Assembly (NCBI RefSeq): GCF_002929845.1
Contig: NZ_PJJS01000041.1
Location: 1-64,000 of the forward strand
Length of the DNA stretch: 64,000 nt
Direction: 5' to 3'
DNA from: Cryobacterium sp. M96
GTDB taxonomy: Bacteria > Actinomycetota > Actinomycetes > Actinomycetales > Microbacteriaceae
Shown here: piece after piece, positions 1 through 7,768 of the stretch
How positions within the stretch are numbered: position 1 is the stretch's first letter
How the letters are laid out: each line of letters starts with the position of its first letter
The notes under the pieces: model-generated
Seen by the model: only the letters and a program-made list of their open reading frames with translations
Told to the model about the DNA's origin: nothing
Databases searched by the model: none
Translations under genes and position numbers: made by a program

Positions 1-2500
1 CGCGGGCGGCGCCCATGCGGGCGGCCGGGGACCCGGCCCAGCGTTCACCCGGCGGCACCGGTCCGGAGACGGCCGAGCCCGGCTCGATTACGGCGCCCCG
101 CCCGATGTCGGCGCCGCCGAGCAGTGCGCTGCGGGAGCCGACCGTGGCGCCGGCGCCGATCCGCACCGGCCCGATGCGCAGCACGTCGCCGTCGATCCAG
201 TAGCCGGACAGGTCGGTCTCGGGTTCGATGGCTGCCCCGGCACCGATGTCCAGCATTCCGGTTACCGGCGGCAGGGAGTGCAGGTCGACGTCGGTGCCGA
301 TGCGGGCGCCGAGAGCCCTGGCGTAGTAGCTGATCCAGGGGGCACCGGCCAGGCTCACGGCATCCGAGAGCAGTGCCACCTGTTCGGCGAGCCAGAGGCG
401 CAGGTGCACCGATCCGCCGCGCGGATAGTTGCCGGGCTCCACGCCGCGCAGCAGCAGCCGGGCGGCGACGACGGAGATGGCCATTTTGCCGGGCGGGGTG
501 ACGAAGAGCACGAACCCGAGCGCCACCCACCACCAGGAGATGGTGGGCGCGAAGGAGGCGCCTGACCAGCCCGCGAGCAGGTTGTTCGCCGCCGAGAGGT
601 AGACCAGCCAGCGCGCGCCGACCAGCACGTGCAGCGGCACGCCCAGCAGGGTGATGGCGAGGCGGCTGCGCCGGGGCACCGGCTGAACCTCCCGCACGAT
701 ACTCGCCGCCGCGGGTGCGCGTCCGTCGAGCTCGTCGGCGAGGGAACCGATCCGGGGGTAGTCGTAGATGTCGGAGACTCGGGTGTCGGGGAACCGCTCG
801 CGGACGGTCGACACGAACTGGGCCGCGGAGAGCGACCCGCCGCCGTGGGCGAAGAAGTCCGCGTCGGGGCCGTCGGCCGACACCCCGAGGATGGCGGCCC
901 AGCCGACGGCAAGCCACGCCGCCGTCGGCGAGAAGGCCTCCGCCTGCTCACCCCCGGTGGCGGGAAGGGGCCAGGGCAGGGCACCGCGGTCCACCTTGCC
1001 GGAGGTACGCGTGGGCAGCTCGTCGACGACGTGCACCAGCGGCACGAGCGCGGCCGGCAATTCTTCGCGCAGACGAATGTTGGCGGCCGCCCGGTCGAAG
1101 AGGGCCCCCTCCACCTGGGCCAGGTAGCCGACCAGGATCTGGTTGCCGGCCGGGGTTCTCTGCACGACCGCGGCCGCTCCGGCCACCCCCGGGAGCGCGC
1201 GCAGGGCCGCCTCGATCTCGCCGAGTTCGATACGCCGGCCGCCGAGCTTGACCTGGTCATCGGCCCGGCCGACGAACACGAGACCCTCGCGCTCGTAGCG
1301 CACCAGGTCGCCGCTGCGGTAGGCGCGGTGCCAGCCCAGCTCGGTATGCGGGGCGTACTTCTCGGTGTCCTTGCCGGCGTCGAGGTAGCGGGCCAGCCCG
1401 ACCCCACCGATAATGAGTTCCCCGGTCTCGCCGTGGGCCACCCGGGCACCGGCGGCGTCCACCACGGCAAGGTTCCAGCCGGCCAGAGGAAGCCCGATCC
1501 GCACCGGCCCGCGGCCGTCGAGCAGGGCGGCGCAGGCGACGACGGTGGCCTCGGTCGGGCCATACGTGTTCCAGACCTCCCGGCCGCGCACGGCGAGGCG
1601 CGAGGCGAGCTCGGGTGGGCAGGCTTCGCCGCCGAAGATCAGCAGCCGCACCCGCTCCAGCGATTCCTCCGGCCACAGGGCCGCGAGGGTGGGCACCGTC
1701 GACACCACGGTGATGCCGTGCTTGATCAACCACGGGCCCAGGTCGACCCCCGAGCGCACCAGGGAGCGGGGCGCCGAGACGAGGCAGGCACCGTTCCGCC
1801 AGGCCAGCCACATCTCCTCGCAGGAGGCGTCGAAGGCCACAGAAAGGCCGGCCAGCACCCGGTCCGCGGGACCGATCGGGTCCGACCGGAGGAACAGGTC
1901 GGCCTCCGCGTCGACGAACGCGGCGGCGGAGCGGTGGGCCACCGCCACCCCCTTGGGTACCCCGGTGGAGCCCGAGGTGAAGATCACCCAGGCATCGTCG
2001 TCGGGGGCCGGCATGGCGCCGATCGTGCCGGCGAGGGCCAGGTCGTCCCCGGGCGCCAGCATCCGTTCGGCGAACATCTCCGCGTCGATGCCGGTGCGCA
2101 CCTCGAACACGCCGCCCGCCCCGATCACGCCCACGACCCGGGCCTCGCCGAAGACGAGCCGGGCGCGTTCCTCGGGGTCGTCGGCGTCGACGGGCACGTA
2201 GGAGGCGCCGACCAGGAGGGTCGCCAGAATGGAGAGATACAGTTCCCGGGTTCCCGACGGGATCCGGATGCCGACGGTGTCGCCGCGGCGCACCCCGCGG
2301 CGACTGAGCTGCTCCGCCTGCTCGGTGACCAGGCGCACCAGATCCCGGTAGTTGATCGCCCCGTCGACGTCTTCGAGGGCGAGCGCGCCCGGATGCCGAC
2401 CGGCGGTCGCGAGCAGGATGTCGACCAGGGTGCGGGCCGGCGCCGCGCGGTGTCCGGCCTCGAGCACGTCCTGGCCGGGCTCAATCGGGGTCAGGGTCAC
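1..2500 (-). CDS. Pls/PosA-like non-ribosomal peptide synthetase (3' end outside window)
   Basis: Starts at a GTG (2500) and reads about 833 codons without a stop to the window edge. An AMP-forming adenylation domain covers roughly residues 25-500, with the nucleotide-binding motif FTSGSTGVPKG near residue 174 and an A4-type FDAS motif. A carrier domain follows, with GGGSLS carrying the phosphopantetheine serine near residue 555. Then come hydrophobic, probably membrane-spanning segments (about 610-690), and from about residue 720 left-handed beta-helix hexapeptide repeats. There is no condensation or thioesterase domain in the visible part. This A-T-membrane-tandem layout matches the Pls/PosA family, whose founder makes epsilon-poly-lysine; the substrate here is unknown. 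It lies 114 nt downstream of the HAD gene on the same strand. Confidence 0.85.
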   Translation of the reverse strand, partial: MTLTPIEPGQDVLEAGHRAAPARTLVDILLATAGRHPGALALEDVDGAINYRDLVRLVTEQAEQLSRRGVRRGDTVGIRIPSGTRELYLSILATLLVGASYVPVDADDPEERARLVFGEARVVGVIGAGGVFEVRTGIDAEMFAERMLAPGDDLALAGTIGAMPAPDDDAWVIFTSGSTGVPKGVAVAHRSAAAFVDAEADLFLRSDPIGPADRVLAGLSVAFDASCEEMWLAWRNGACLVSAPRSLVRSGVDLGPWLIKHGITVVSTVPTLAALWPEESLERVRLLIFGGEACPPELASRLAVRGREVWNTYGPTEATVVACAALLDGRGPVRIGLPLAGWNLAVVDAAGARVAHGETGELIIGGVGLARYLDAGKDTEKYAPHTELGWHRAYRSGDLVRYEREGLVFVGRADDQVKLGGRRIELGEIEAALRALPGVAGAAAVVQRTPAGNQILVGYLAQVEGALFDRAAANIRLREELPAALVPLVHVVDELPTRTSGKVDRGALPWPLPATGGEQAEAFSPTAAWLAVGWAAILGVSADGPDADFFAHGGGSLSAAQFVSTVRERFPDTRVSDIYDYPRIGSLADELDGRAPAAASIVREVQPVPRRSRLAITLLGVPLHVLVGARWLVYLSAANNLLAGWSGASFAPTISWWWVALGFVLFVTPPGKMAISVVAARLLLRGVEPGNYPRGGSVHLRLWLAEQVALLSDAVSLAGAPWISYYARALGARIGTDVDLHSLPPVTGMLDIGAGAAIEPETDLSGYWIDGDVLRIGPVRIGAGATVGSRSALLGGADIGRGAVIEPGSAVSGPVPPGERWAGSPAARMGAAR

Positions 2501-2614
2501 GCAGGCTCCTCGTCCAGGTCACGGTGCCAGCCACCGCGCGCCACCAGTTTAGAACCCGCAGGTAACAGGGAGGTGTCCGGTTACGATGACACCGGCGACG
2601 GGTGCCGCGACGCG

Positions 2615-3469
2615 TCAGATCAGACCATGGCGGCGGAAGGCGTTCCAGACGCCGTCGCCCTGCACGGTGGTGGTGACCTCGTCGGCGTAGGCCTTGACGG
2701 CATCCGAGGCGTTGCCCATGGCGATGCCGACCCCGCAGACCTGCAGCATCTCGATGTCGTTGCTGCTGTCACCGATGCCGAGGGCGGATGCCGCGTCGAG
2801 GCCGAGCCGGTCGAGGAGCCGCAGGATCGTGGAGCCCTTGTTCACACCATTCAGCGTCACCTCGCCGCTGCCGCGCCCCATGTGCGGGATGGTTCCGGTG
2901 ATGACATGGAAGTCTCCGCTGAGCGCGTCCGACACCCGGTCGTACGCCCGGAGGTCGCCGGCGAGGAACACCGACTTCGCGATGCCCGTGAGGCTGAAGG
3001 GGCGCACATCGGCGAAGGCCTTCAGCGCCGGGTCGACGGCACCGGTGACGGATGCCGTCGCATACCCGGCTCCCGCCTTCCGCTTTTCGCCGGACGCGTA
3101 GTAGTCCGCGAAGCGGTCATGCACGCCGGGGCTCGGAAACAGCTCGTCAAAGGACTGCAGGTAGAAGTCGTACCCTGACTCCTCATAGAAGCTGATCATG
3201 CGGGCCACGGCCGCTTCGGGCATCGTGCGTTCGATCACGAGCTCATCGCCGATCTCCGCGAACCCGCCGCCGGAGCTGATGAAACCGTCGAATCCGATGT
3301 CGCGGATCGCGGGGTAGATCTCCACGGACGCCCGTCCGGTGCTGAGGTACACCAGGTGCCCGTTGTGCCGGGCGGCGCGCACCGCGTCGATCGCCGACTC
3401 CGCGATCATCGAGCCGGTCTCCATGAGCGTGCCGTCGGCGTCGACGAACGCGATGCGGGGGGAAATCAT
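2615..3469 (-). CDS. HAD-superfamily (Cof-type) phosphatase
   Basis: A 284-residue cytoplasmic HAD hydrolase. The nucleophile motif DADGT is at residues 10-14 and the C-terminal metal-binding motif GDSSND is present; a large cap domain lies between them, as in Cof/YidA-type sugar-phosphate or nucleotide phosphatases. The ATG at 3469 is preceded by GGAG about 7 nt upstream. The frame stays open upstream, antisense to the SDR gene, but motif 1 sits right after this start, so the longer version is not real. Physiological substrate unknown. Confidence 0.85.
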   Translation of the reverse strand: MISPRIAFVDADGTLMETGSMIAESAIDAVRAARHNGHLVYLSTGRASVEIYPAIRDIGFDGFISSGGGFAEIGDELVIERTMPEAAVARMISFYEESGYDFYLQSFDELFPSPGVHDRFADYYASGEKRKAGAGYATASVTGAVDPALKAFADVRPFSLTGIAKSVFLAGDLRAYDRVSDALSGDFHVITGTIPHMGRGSGEVTLNGVNKGSTILRLLDRLGLDAASALGIGDSSNDIEMLQVCGVGIAMGNASDAVKAYADEVTTTVQGDGVWNAFRRHGLI

Positions 3470-3719
3470 GAGGCACTCCAGACGAGGTGGTCTCCGGGAC
3501 GTGTGCATCATCGGAGACGACCGGAGTGTGGTGATCGTATACATCGACGCTAGCTGCTGAGGCGTGTACCGCGTGACCGGATAACATCGGCGAACCGGTC
3601 GACAGAACTGTCGCCTAGCCTGAAGGGGTCCGGATGATCGTCTGACCGACACCGTCAGGGCTGCGGGCCAACGACGCCAAACGGCGCTCAGCATGCCCGA
3701 ACCAGAAATGAGAAATACC

Positions 3720-4505
3720 ATGACCGTTTCGAACAAAGTCGCACTCGTCACCGGAGCCGGGCAGGGAATCGGACGCGGCATCGCACTCCGCCTCGCCCAG
3801 GACGGCTTCGACATCGCCGTCGCCGACCTCGACTTCCAGGCAGAAAAGGGGGCCGGTGTCGTCGCCGAAATCGAGGCTTTCGGGCGCAGGGCCGTCTTCG
3901 TCACCGCCGACGTCTCCAACCGCGATGATGTGTTCGCCGCCGTCGACACCGCGGCCGAGAAGCTCGGCGGATTCGACGTGATCGTCAACAACGCCGGCAT
4001 CGCCCAGGTCACGCCCATGCTCGAGGTCACGGCGGACGATCTGGAGAAGATCTTCCGCATCAACGTGAACAGCGTCGTCTGGGGGATCCAGGCCGCGGTC
4101 GCGAAGCTCGACGAACTCGGCCACGCCGGCAAGATCATCAACGCCGCCTCCATCGCCGCCATCCAGGGCTTCCCCATCCTCGGCGCCTACTCGGCCTCGA
4201 AGTTCGCCGTCCGCGGCATCACTCAGGCTGCCGCCCAGGAGCTCGCACCTCGGGGCATCACGGTCAACGCCTACGCCCCCGGCATCGTCGGCACCGGCAT
4301 GTGGGACCTGATCGACGAGAAGCTCAGCGCCATCAACGGCAAGCCGCTCGGCCAGAACCTCAAGGAAAACGTCGACGGCATCGCGCTCGGCCGCATCGAG
4401 ACCCCGGAGGACGTCGCCAAGATCGTGTCGTTCTTCGCCGGCCCCGACTCCGACTACGTCACCGGCCAGGTCCTGCTCGTCGACGGCGGGATGCTCTACA
4501 ACTAG
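3720..4505 (+). CDS. Short-chain dehydrogenase, acetoin reductase / butanediol dehydrogenase type
   Basis: A 261-residue classical SDR. The dinucleotide-binding motif TGAGQGIG is at residues 11-18, NNAG at 90-93, and the catalytic Ser144, Tyr157 and Lys161 (YSASK) are all present. The overall sequence, including the APGIVGTGMWDLID segment, resembles diacetyl/acetoin reductases, which use NADH to interconvert diacetyl, acetoin and 2,3-butanediol. In-frame ATGs also exist at 3693 and 3708; 3720 gives the usual family length. It is divergent from the HAD gene across a 250-nt intergenic region. The exact substrate cannot be read from sequence. Confidence 0.8.
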   Translation: MTVSNKVALVTGAGQGIGRGIALRLAQDGFDIAVADLDFQAEKGAGVVAEIEAFGRRAVFVTADVSNRDDVFAAVDTAAEKLGGFDVIVNNAGIAQVTPMLEVTADDLEKIFRINVNSVVWGIQAAVAKLDELGHAGKIINAASIAAIQGFPILGAYSASKFAVRGITQAAAQELAPRGITVNAYAPGIVGTGMWDLIDEKLSAINGKPLGQNLKENVDGIALGRIETPEDVAKIVSFFAGPDSDYVTGQVLLVDGGMLYN

Positions 4506-4595
4506 GGCCTGGAGCGCCCCGGGGAACGACGCTCAGTGACACCCGGAGGCGAGGTTGGGAGCAATCCGGACCTCGCCATCCGTGCGCGGAGGCTG

Positions 4596-4632
4596 GGTGT
4601 CCCTGGAAGGATTCGAATCCCCAACCGGTTCC
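4596..4632 (-). pseudogene. Partial copy of the tRNA-Arg 3' half
   Basis: These 37 nt match 33 of 37 positions at the 3' end of the intact tRNA-Arg at 5640-5714 (aligned with 5641-5677), covering the T-arm and acceptor 3' strand in the same orientation. The 5' half and anticodon stem are absent, so it is not a functional tRNA. A repeated tRNA 3' end is the classical scar of a tRNA-integrating element, though remnant tandem tRNA duplication is equally possible. Confidence 0.65.
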
Positions 4633-4643
4633 CGGCCGTCGCC

Positions 4644-5475
4644 CTATTTCTTCTTCTTCGACTCGCTGTCGTCACTCGTTCGTCTGTTCAGCCGCAACCG
4701 TCGGCCGATCGCGATGCCCTCTTGTACCTTGTCAGCGGCCTTGTCGCTCTTGCGGGTGTCCCGCGGCGGCAGCTGAAGTTCTTCTTCTGCGGCGATGCCC
4801 GCCTGCAGCTCACGGCCTTGTTCCAGCTCGGCGTCGAATTCGGCACCGAAGAGCAGGGCGAGGTTGGCTATCCACAGCCAGAGCAGGAACACCACGATGC
4901 CGGTCAGGGAATCATACGTGCGGTCGTAGTTGGAGAAAATGGTGACGTAGAGGCCGAACAGGAATGAGGAGATCACCAGAGTGAGGAATGCGAGTAACGC
5001 ACCCAGGCTGATCCATCGGAACTTGGGCTGCTGGGCGTTGGGGGTTGCCTAGTACAGGATTGCGATCCCGGCTGAACGCGCCGACGCACCCGGATGCCGA
5101 CCACAGCGCCAACAGGATCCCGACGACGAGGGCGACGCCGACCGCCGGCGACGAGCTGAACTGCCCGAGCGGGGAACTGTGGGCAGGGCTGCGGTCGACG
5201 CTGCAGCGCTTTCACTGGGGATATCGCGAGGCCGGGTCTACGTCCCGATCAAGCGTCACCAGGACGGGACGGGGCTGCTGACGCAGCACATACCGCCAGG
5301 ACGGCTTGGCGATCTCGCTCAGCGAGTCGGGTTTGCGGGAATCGTCGGGCGCCGGTGCTCGCTCGCTTTTTTCGCGCACGCTATTTTTGCCATGGGTGCT
5401 CTCCTCGGCTTCGCCAGCGATCGATTCGTGCGCGCATCCGTTGCGCCGCCGCGGAGTCAGTTCGATTAGTTTCAT
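4644..5475 (-). pseudogene. YihY/virulence factor BrkB family membrane protein, decayed
   Basis: Read on the minus strand, successive pieces of a YihY-type inner-membrane protein appear in order but in different frames. The N-terminal part runs from the ATG at 5475 to KPSWRYVLRQ; then SSSPAVGVALVVG...LWSASG...GAFSR; then ILY-stop-ATPN...QPKFRWIS; then the C-terminal FGAEFDAELEQG region ending in a lysine-rich tail at 4644. The stretches that should join the pieces are missing. In the third piece a TAG stands where the family has Tyr in LYYATPN. The gene has therefore suffered at least two internal deletions, frameshifts and a nonsense mutation. Confidence 0.8.
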
Positions 5476-5614
5476 TGACTCCGGGAAGGAATTCAAACCA
5501 AATCTGCACATCAGGTCAAACACACTATTTCCGTGACGAAACGGGAAATTCCCCGACTTTAAAGGAGGAAGTCGACCGCTCCGTGGACACGTCGACACAA
5601 GGGCGATGTGCTGG

Positions 5615-5632
5615 TCGGTCGGCATCGACCGA
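5615..5632 (-). terminator. Hairpin just 3' of tRNA-Arg
   Basis: A 7-bp stem with a GCAT loop (TCGGTCG / CGACCGA) begins 8 nt downstream of the tRNA-Arg CCA end on the minus strand. There is no T-tract, so termination or 3'-processing is a guess from position. Confidence 0.35.
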
Positions 5633-5639
5633 TGATTAG

Positions 5640-5714
5640 TGGTGCCCCTGGAGGGATTCGAACCCCCAACCGTTTCCTTAGGACGGAACTGCTCTTCCGT
5701 TGAGCTACAGAGGC
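5640..5714 (-). tRNA. tRNA-Arg (CCT)
   Basis: Cloverleaf on the minus strand: a 7-bp acceptor stem (GCCTCTG with CAGGGGC, one G-T pair), D-arm GCTC/GAGC, anticodon loop GTCCTAA giving anticodon CCT (reads AGG), and T-arm with TTCGAAT. The discriminator is A and CCA is encoded (5640-5642). The top pair of the anticodon stem (27-43) does not pair. A degenerate copy of the 3' half lies about 1 kb downstream. Confidence 0.93.
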
Positions 5715-5771
5715 TGGCTACTGAAGTTTAGTGGTTGTCTGCCGGCGCCGCAGCGCACCGCTGCGACGCGC

Positions 5772-6800
5772 TTACGTCGGCGGGTACAGGAAGAGCGGAA
5801 CCTCACTGGCCGACACGGTGCGCGTGTTGTACGCGTGACTGCCGTTCCAGTTGTATTCCTCGAGAATGACCGAGCCGTCGCTGTTGACCGACTGCACGTA
5901 GGCCACGTGGTTGTAGTTGAACCAGGCGACCGCGCCGACGACGGGAGTGTCGCCGGTGGCCCAGCCCTGGTCAGCCCAGGCGCTGGCCCAGTTGCTCGCG
6001 TTGCCGCCGCTGGGGGTGAGCTTGCTCCAGGTCCAGGTCCACGGGGAGCCGGTCGACCCGGCGTCGCGGTTGAGCCGATATGCCACGAAGTCCACGCATT
6101 CGCGGTAATAGTAGCCAAGCGGAGACAGCCCGCCGCCCTGGGTGTCGGTGGCCCGGTCGAACCACGGGTAGTCGTCGCCCTTGGCACGCACGCTGTATAC
6201 AGCGAAGTCGGTGGCAGCCGATCGGGCTGCCTCGGCGGTCTGCTGGGCGGCCAGTGCACGCTTGGCCTCGGCATCCCGCTGGGCGAGTTCCTCGCTCGTG
6301 GTCGCCGTGAAACCGTCGCGAGCGACGGTGATGGCTGCGGCGCCACTGTCCACCGTGACGCCCTGCGTGTCGGCAACCCGCGGAGTCGTCGAGGCGGTGT
6401 CGCTCGCACCGGGCGCGAACGCATAGGCAGGAAGGCCGGCGGTGAGGAACAGTCCCGGAATGGCCAGCAGGGTCACGGCGATTTTCATGGGCCGCCGGCG
6501 GCGCGACCGGGGCACCGGGCGGCTGACGGCCGGTGCGACCCGCGGGGAAGCGACCGGATTGAGCCGGTTGCTCCGCGCCGCGATCGATGCCTTTTCGAGG
6601 TCCAGAGCCTTGGTTTCCGCCACCGCAACCGCATCGGGAATGCGCACAGCCACCGGCACGTCCATGCGCACCGGAGTGTTCACGGTGGCGTCGGCTCGGG
6701 TCTCTGCCGCCTCACGCTGCGCACGCAGTTCGCGGCGCGAGAGCGGAAAAATCGGGGTCTCTGGCGAACCAGAAGTGCCGGGTACGCCGGGTTGGGGCAA
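5772..6800 (-). CDS. Secreted CHAP-domain cell-wall hydrolase
   Basis: 342 residues from a TTG start. The first ~100 residues are charged and Pro/Ala-rich; then RSRRRRP precedes a hydrophobic segment (about 106-127) ending AYAFAP, a likely signal-peptidase site. An Ala-rich linker contains VARDGFTATTSEELA (159-173). The C-terminal CHAP domain has Cys235 (YYRECVDF), His298 (YNHVAYV) and acidic/Asn residues at EEYNWNG, as in amidases/endopeptidases cutting peptidoglycan peptides. The NlpC/P60 protein nearby has the same N-terminal design. The long pre-signal extension is unusual; a later start cannot be excluded. Confidence 0.85.
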   Translation of the reverse strand: MPQPGVPGTSGSPETPIFPLSRRELRAQREAAETRADATVNTPVRMDVPVAVRIPDAVAVAETKALDLEKASIAARSNRLNPVASPRVAPAVSRPVPRSRRRRPMKIAVTLLAIPGLFLTAGLPAYAFAPGASDTASTTPRVADTQGVTVDSGAAAITVARDGFTATTSEELAQRDAEAKRALAAQQTAEAARSAATDFAVYSVRAKGDDYPWFDRATDTQGGGLSPLGYYYRECVDFVAYRLNRDAGSTGSPWTWTWSKLTPSGGNASNWASAWADQGWATGDTPVVGAVAWFNYNHVAYVQSVNSDGSVILEEYNWNGSHAYNTRTVSASEVPLFLYPPT

Positions 6801-6816
6801 AAGAAGATCCTCTAAC

Positions 6817-6839
6817 GCACCGAGATCGAGGTTCGGTGC
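6817..6839 (-). terminator. Hairpin between HNH gene and CHAP gene
   Basis: A 7-bp perfect stem (GCACCGA / TCGGTGC) with a 9-nt loop lies 3' of the HNH gene and 17 nt before the TTG start of the CHAP gene. It has no good T-tract on the minus strand, so it could be a weak terminator or a leader structure of the CHAP mRNA. Confidence 0.4.
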
Positions 6840-6907
6840 TCCTCAACCATAGGCGACGGCGATCGGGAAGTCACCTTGGCGCGTTACATCCCTGTTACAT
6901 TCGCGGG

Positions 6908-7405
6908 TCAGGCGGCAGGAGCAAGGAATTCATCCCACTGCGGTAACGGCCGCTCAGCGCCGCGCACCACCCAGGTCGTGCCGACCGGCAATCCCGGGTG
7001 GAACAAGAGTTTCCAGCCCATCTCGGCCGGCGTCCGGTCGCTTTTTAGGTTGTTGCAGCGCAGGCAGCAGGCCACGAGGTTGTCCCAGGTGTCCCGACCT
7101 CCGCGCGACCGAGGCATTACGTGGTCGATCGTGCTGGCGGTCTTGCCGCAGTACCCGCAGCGATGCTCGTCCCGGCGCAACACGCCGCGACGGCTGACCG
7201 GCACGGCCCTGGACCGAGGGATGCGCACGTAACGCGTGAGCAAGATGACGCTCGGTCGCTCCCAGGAACCGGAGGCGGCACAGATCGGATGCCCCTGGTC
7301 GGCCTGCACGATCGTTGCCTTGTGATTCATGACCAGCACGAGTGCTCGTTTGAAGGACACCACGGCAAGGGGCTCATACCCCGCATTGAGGACCAGTGTG
7401 CGCAT
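6908..7405 (-). CDS. HNH endonuclease family protein
   Basis: 165 residues, begun at the ATG at 7405, which has AAGGGA 5-6 nt upstream; an earlier in-frame start lacks support. The N-terminus (MRTLVLNAGYEPL) is typical of a widely conserved actinobacterial HNH family. The zinc-knuckle pair CGYC and CLRC flanks the HNH core (DHVMPRSRGG, then NNL). It probably binds and nicks DNA with a divalent metal, but the biological role of this stand-alone family is not established. It lies between two cell-wall hydrolase genes on the same strand. Confidence 0.85.
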   Translation of the reverse strand: MRTLVLNAGYEPLAVVSFKRALVLVMNHKATIVQADQGHPICAASGSWERPSVILLTRYVRIPRSRAVPVSRRGVLRRDEHRCGYCGKTASTIDHVMPRSRGGRDTWDNLVACCLRCNNLKSDRTPAEMGWKLLFHPGLPVGTTWVVRGAERPLPQWDEFLAPAA

Positions 7406-7483
7406 GCGTTCCCTTTCGAAAAGGGCTGGACGGCTTCCAGCCATTCGAACTACGACAGTCAGTGAGAAGGAGCGAACAGGCAA

Positions 7484-7516
7484 ACAAAAAGGGCGCCGTC
7501 ACCATGACAACGCCCT
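7484..7516 (-). terminator. Intrinsic terminator (minus strand)
   Basis: On the minus strand AGGGCG-TT-GTCA-TGG-TGAC-GG-CGCCCT is followed directly by TTTTGTTTG. The two-part stem and T-tract make this a standard rho-independent terminator. It isolates the HNH gene from read-through out of the NlpC/P60 gene. Confidence 0.75.
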
Positions 7517-7672
7517 ACCGGCCACACGGTGTCCCTGACACGCGCAACTCAAGTTTGCTCGACTGCTCTGCCGCAACGCGGAGCGGCAGCGCACATCCAT
7601 GGTGTGGATCGTGCGCCGCTCGCGCATGGGCTCTCCCGAAAACTCGCAAAACATCAGAGCATCAGGTTAACC

Positions 7673-7712
7673 CACATTCGGCGCCACCGCGAAGTGCGGG
7701 ACGCCGAATGTG
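7673..7712 (-). terminator. Hairpin downstream of NlpC/P60 gene
   Basis: An 11-bp perfect stem (CACATTCGGCG / CGCCGAATGTG) with a partly self-pairing 18-nt loop lies 57 nt after the NlpC/P60 stop codon. No T-tract follows, so it may be a first-stage terminator or 3'-end stabiliser. Confidence 0.5.
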
Positions 7713-7768
7713 CTAGGTGTTACGAAACATTCATCTGGCAGCCGGCCGGCTCGGATCTTCCGGCAGGC

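Larger units (their letters stand above)
7406..7768. other. Intergenic region between NlpC/P60 and HNH genes
   Basis: These 363 nt hold no convincing coding frame. The recognisable content is two hairpins (7484-7516 and 7673-7712) that would stop minus-strand transcription leaving the NlpC/P60 gene, plus the HNH ribosome-binding site. Confidence 0.6.

Noticed and set aside
629-3178. A long plus-strand open frame (849 codons) antisense to the synthetase
   Set aside because: It is a high-GC shadow; the minus frame has adenylation and carrier motifs, and the plus translation resembles no family and is rich in His/Gly/Arg.
3470-4177. N-terminal extension of the HAD phosphatase, antisense to the SDR
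   Set aside because: The HAD motif 1 begins directly after the internal ATG at 3469, which has its own Shine-Dalgarno; the extension is the SDR complement.
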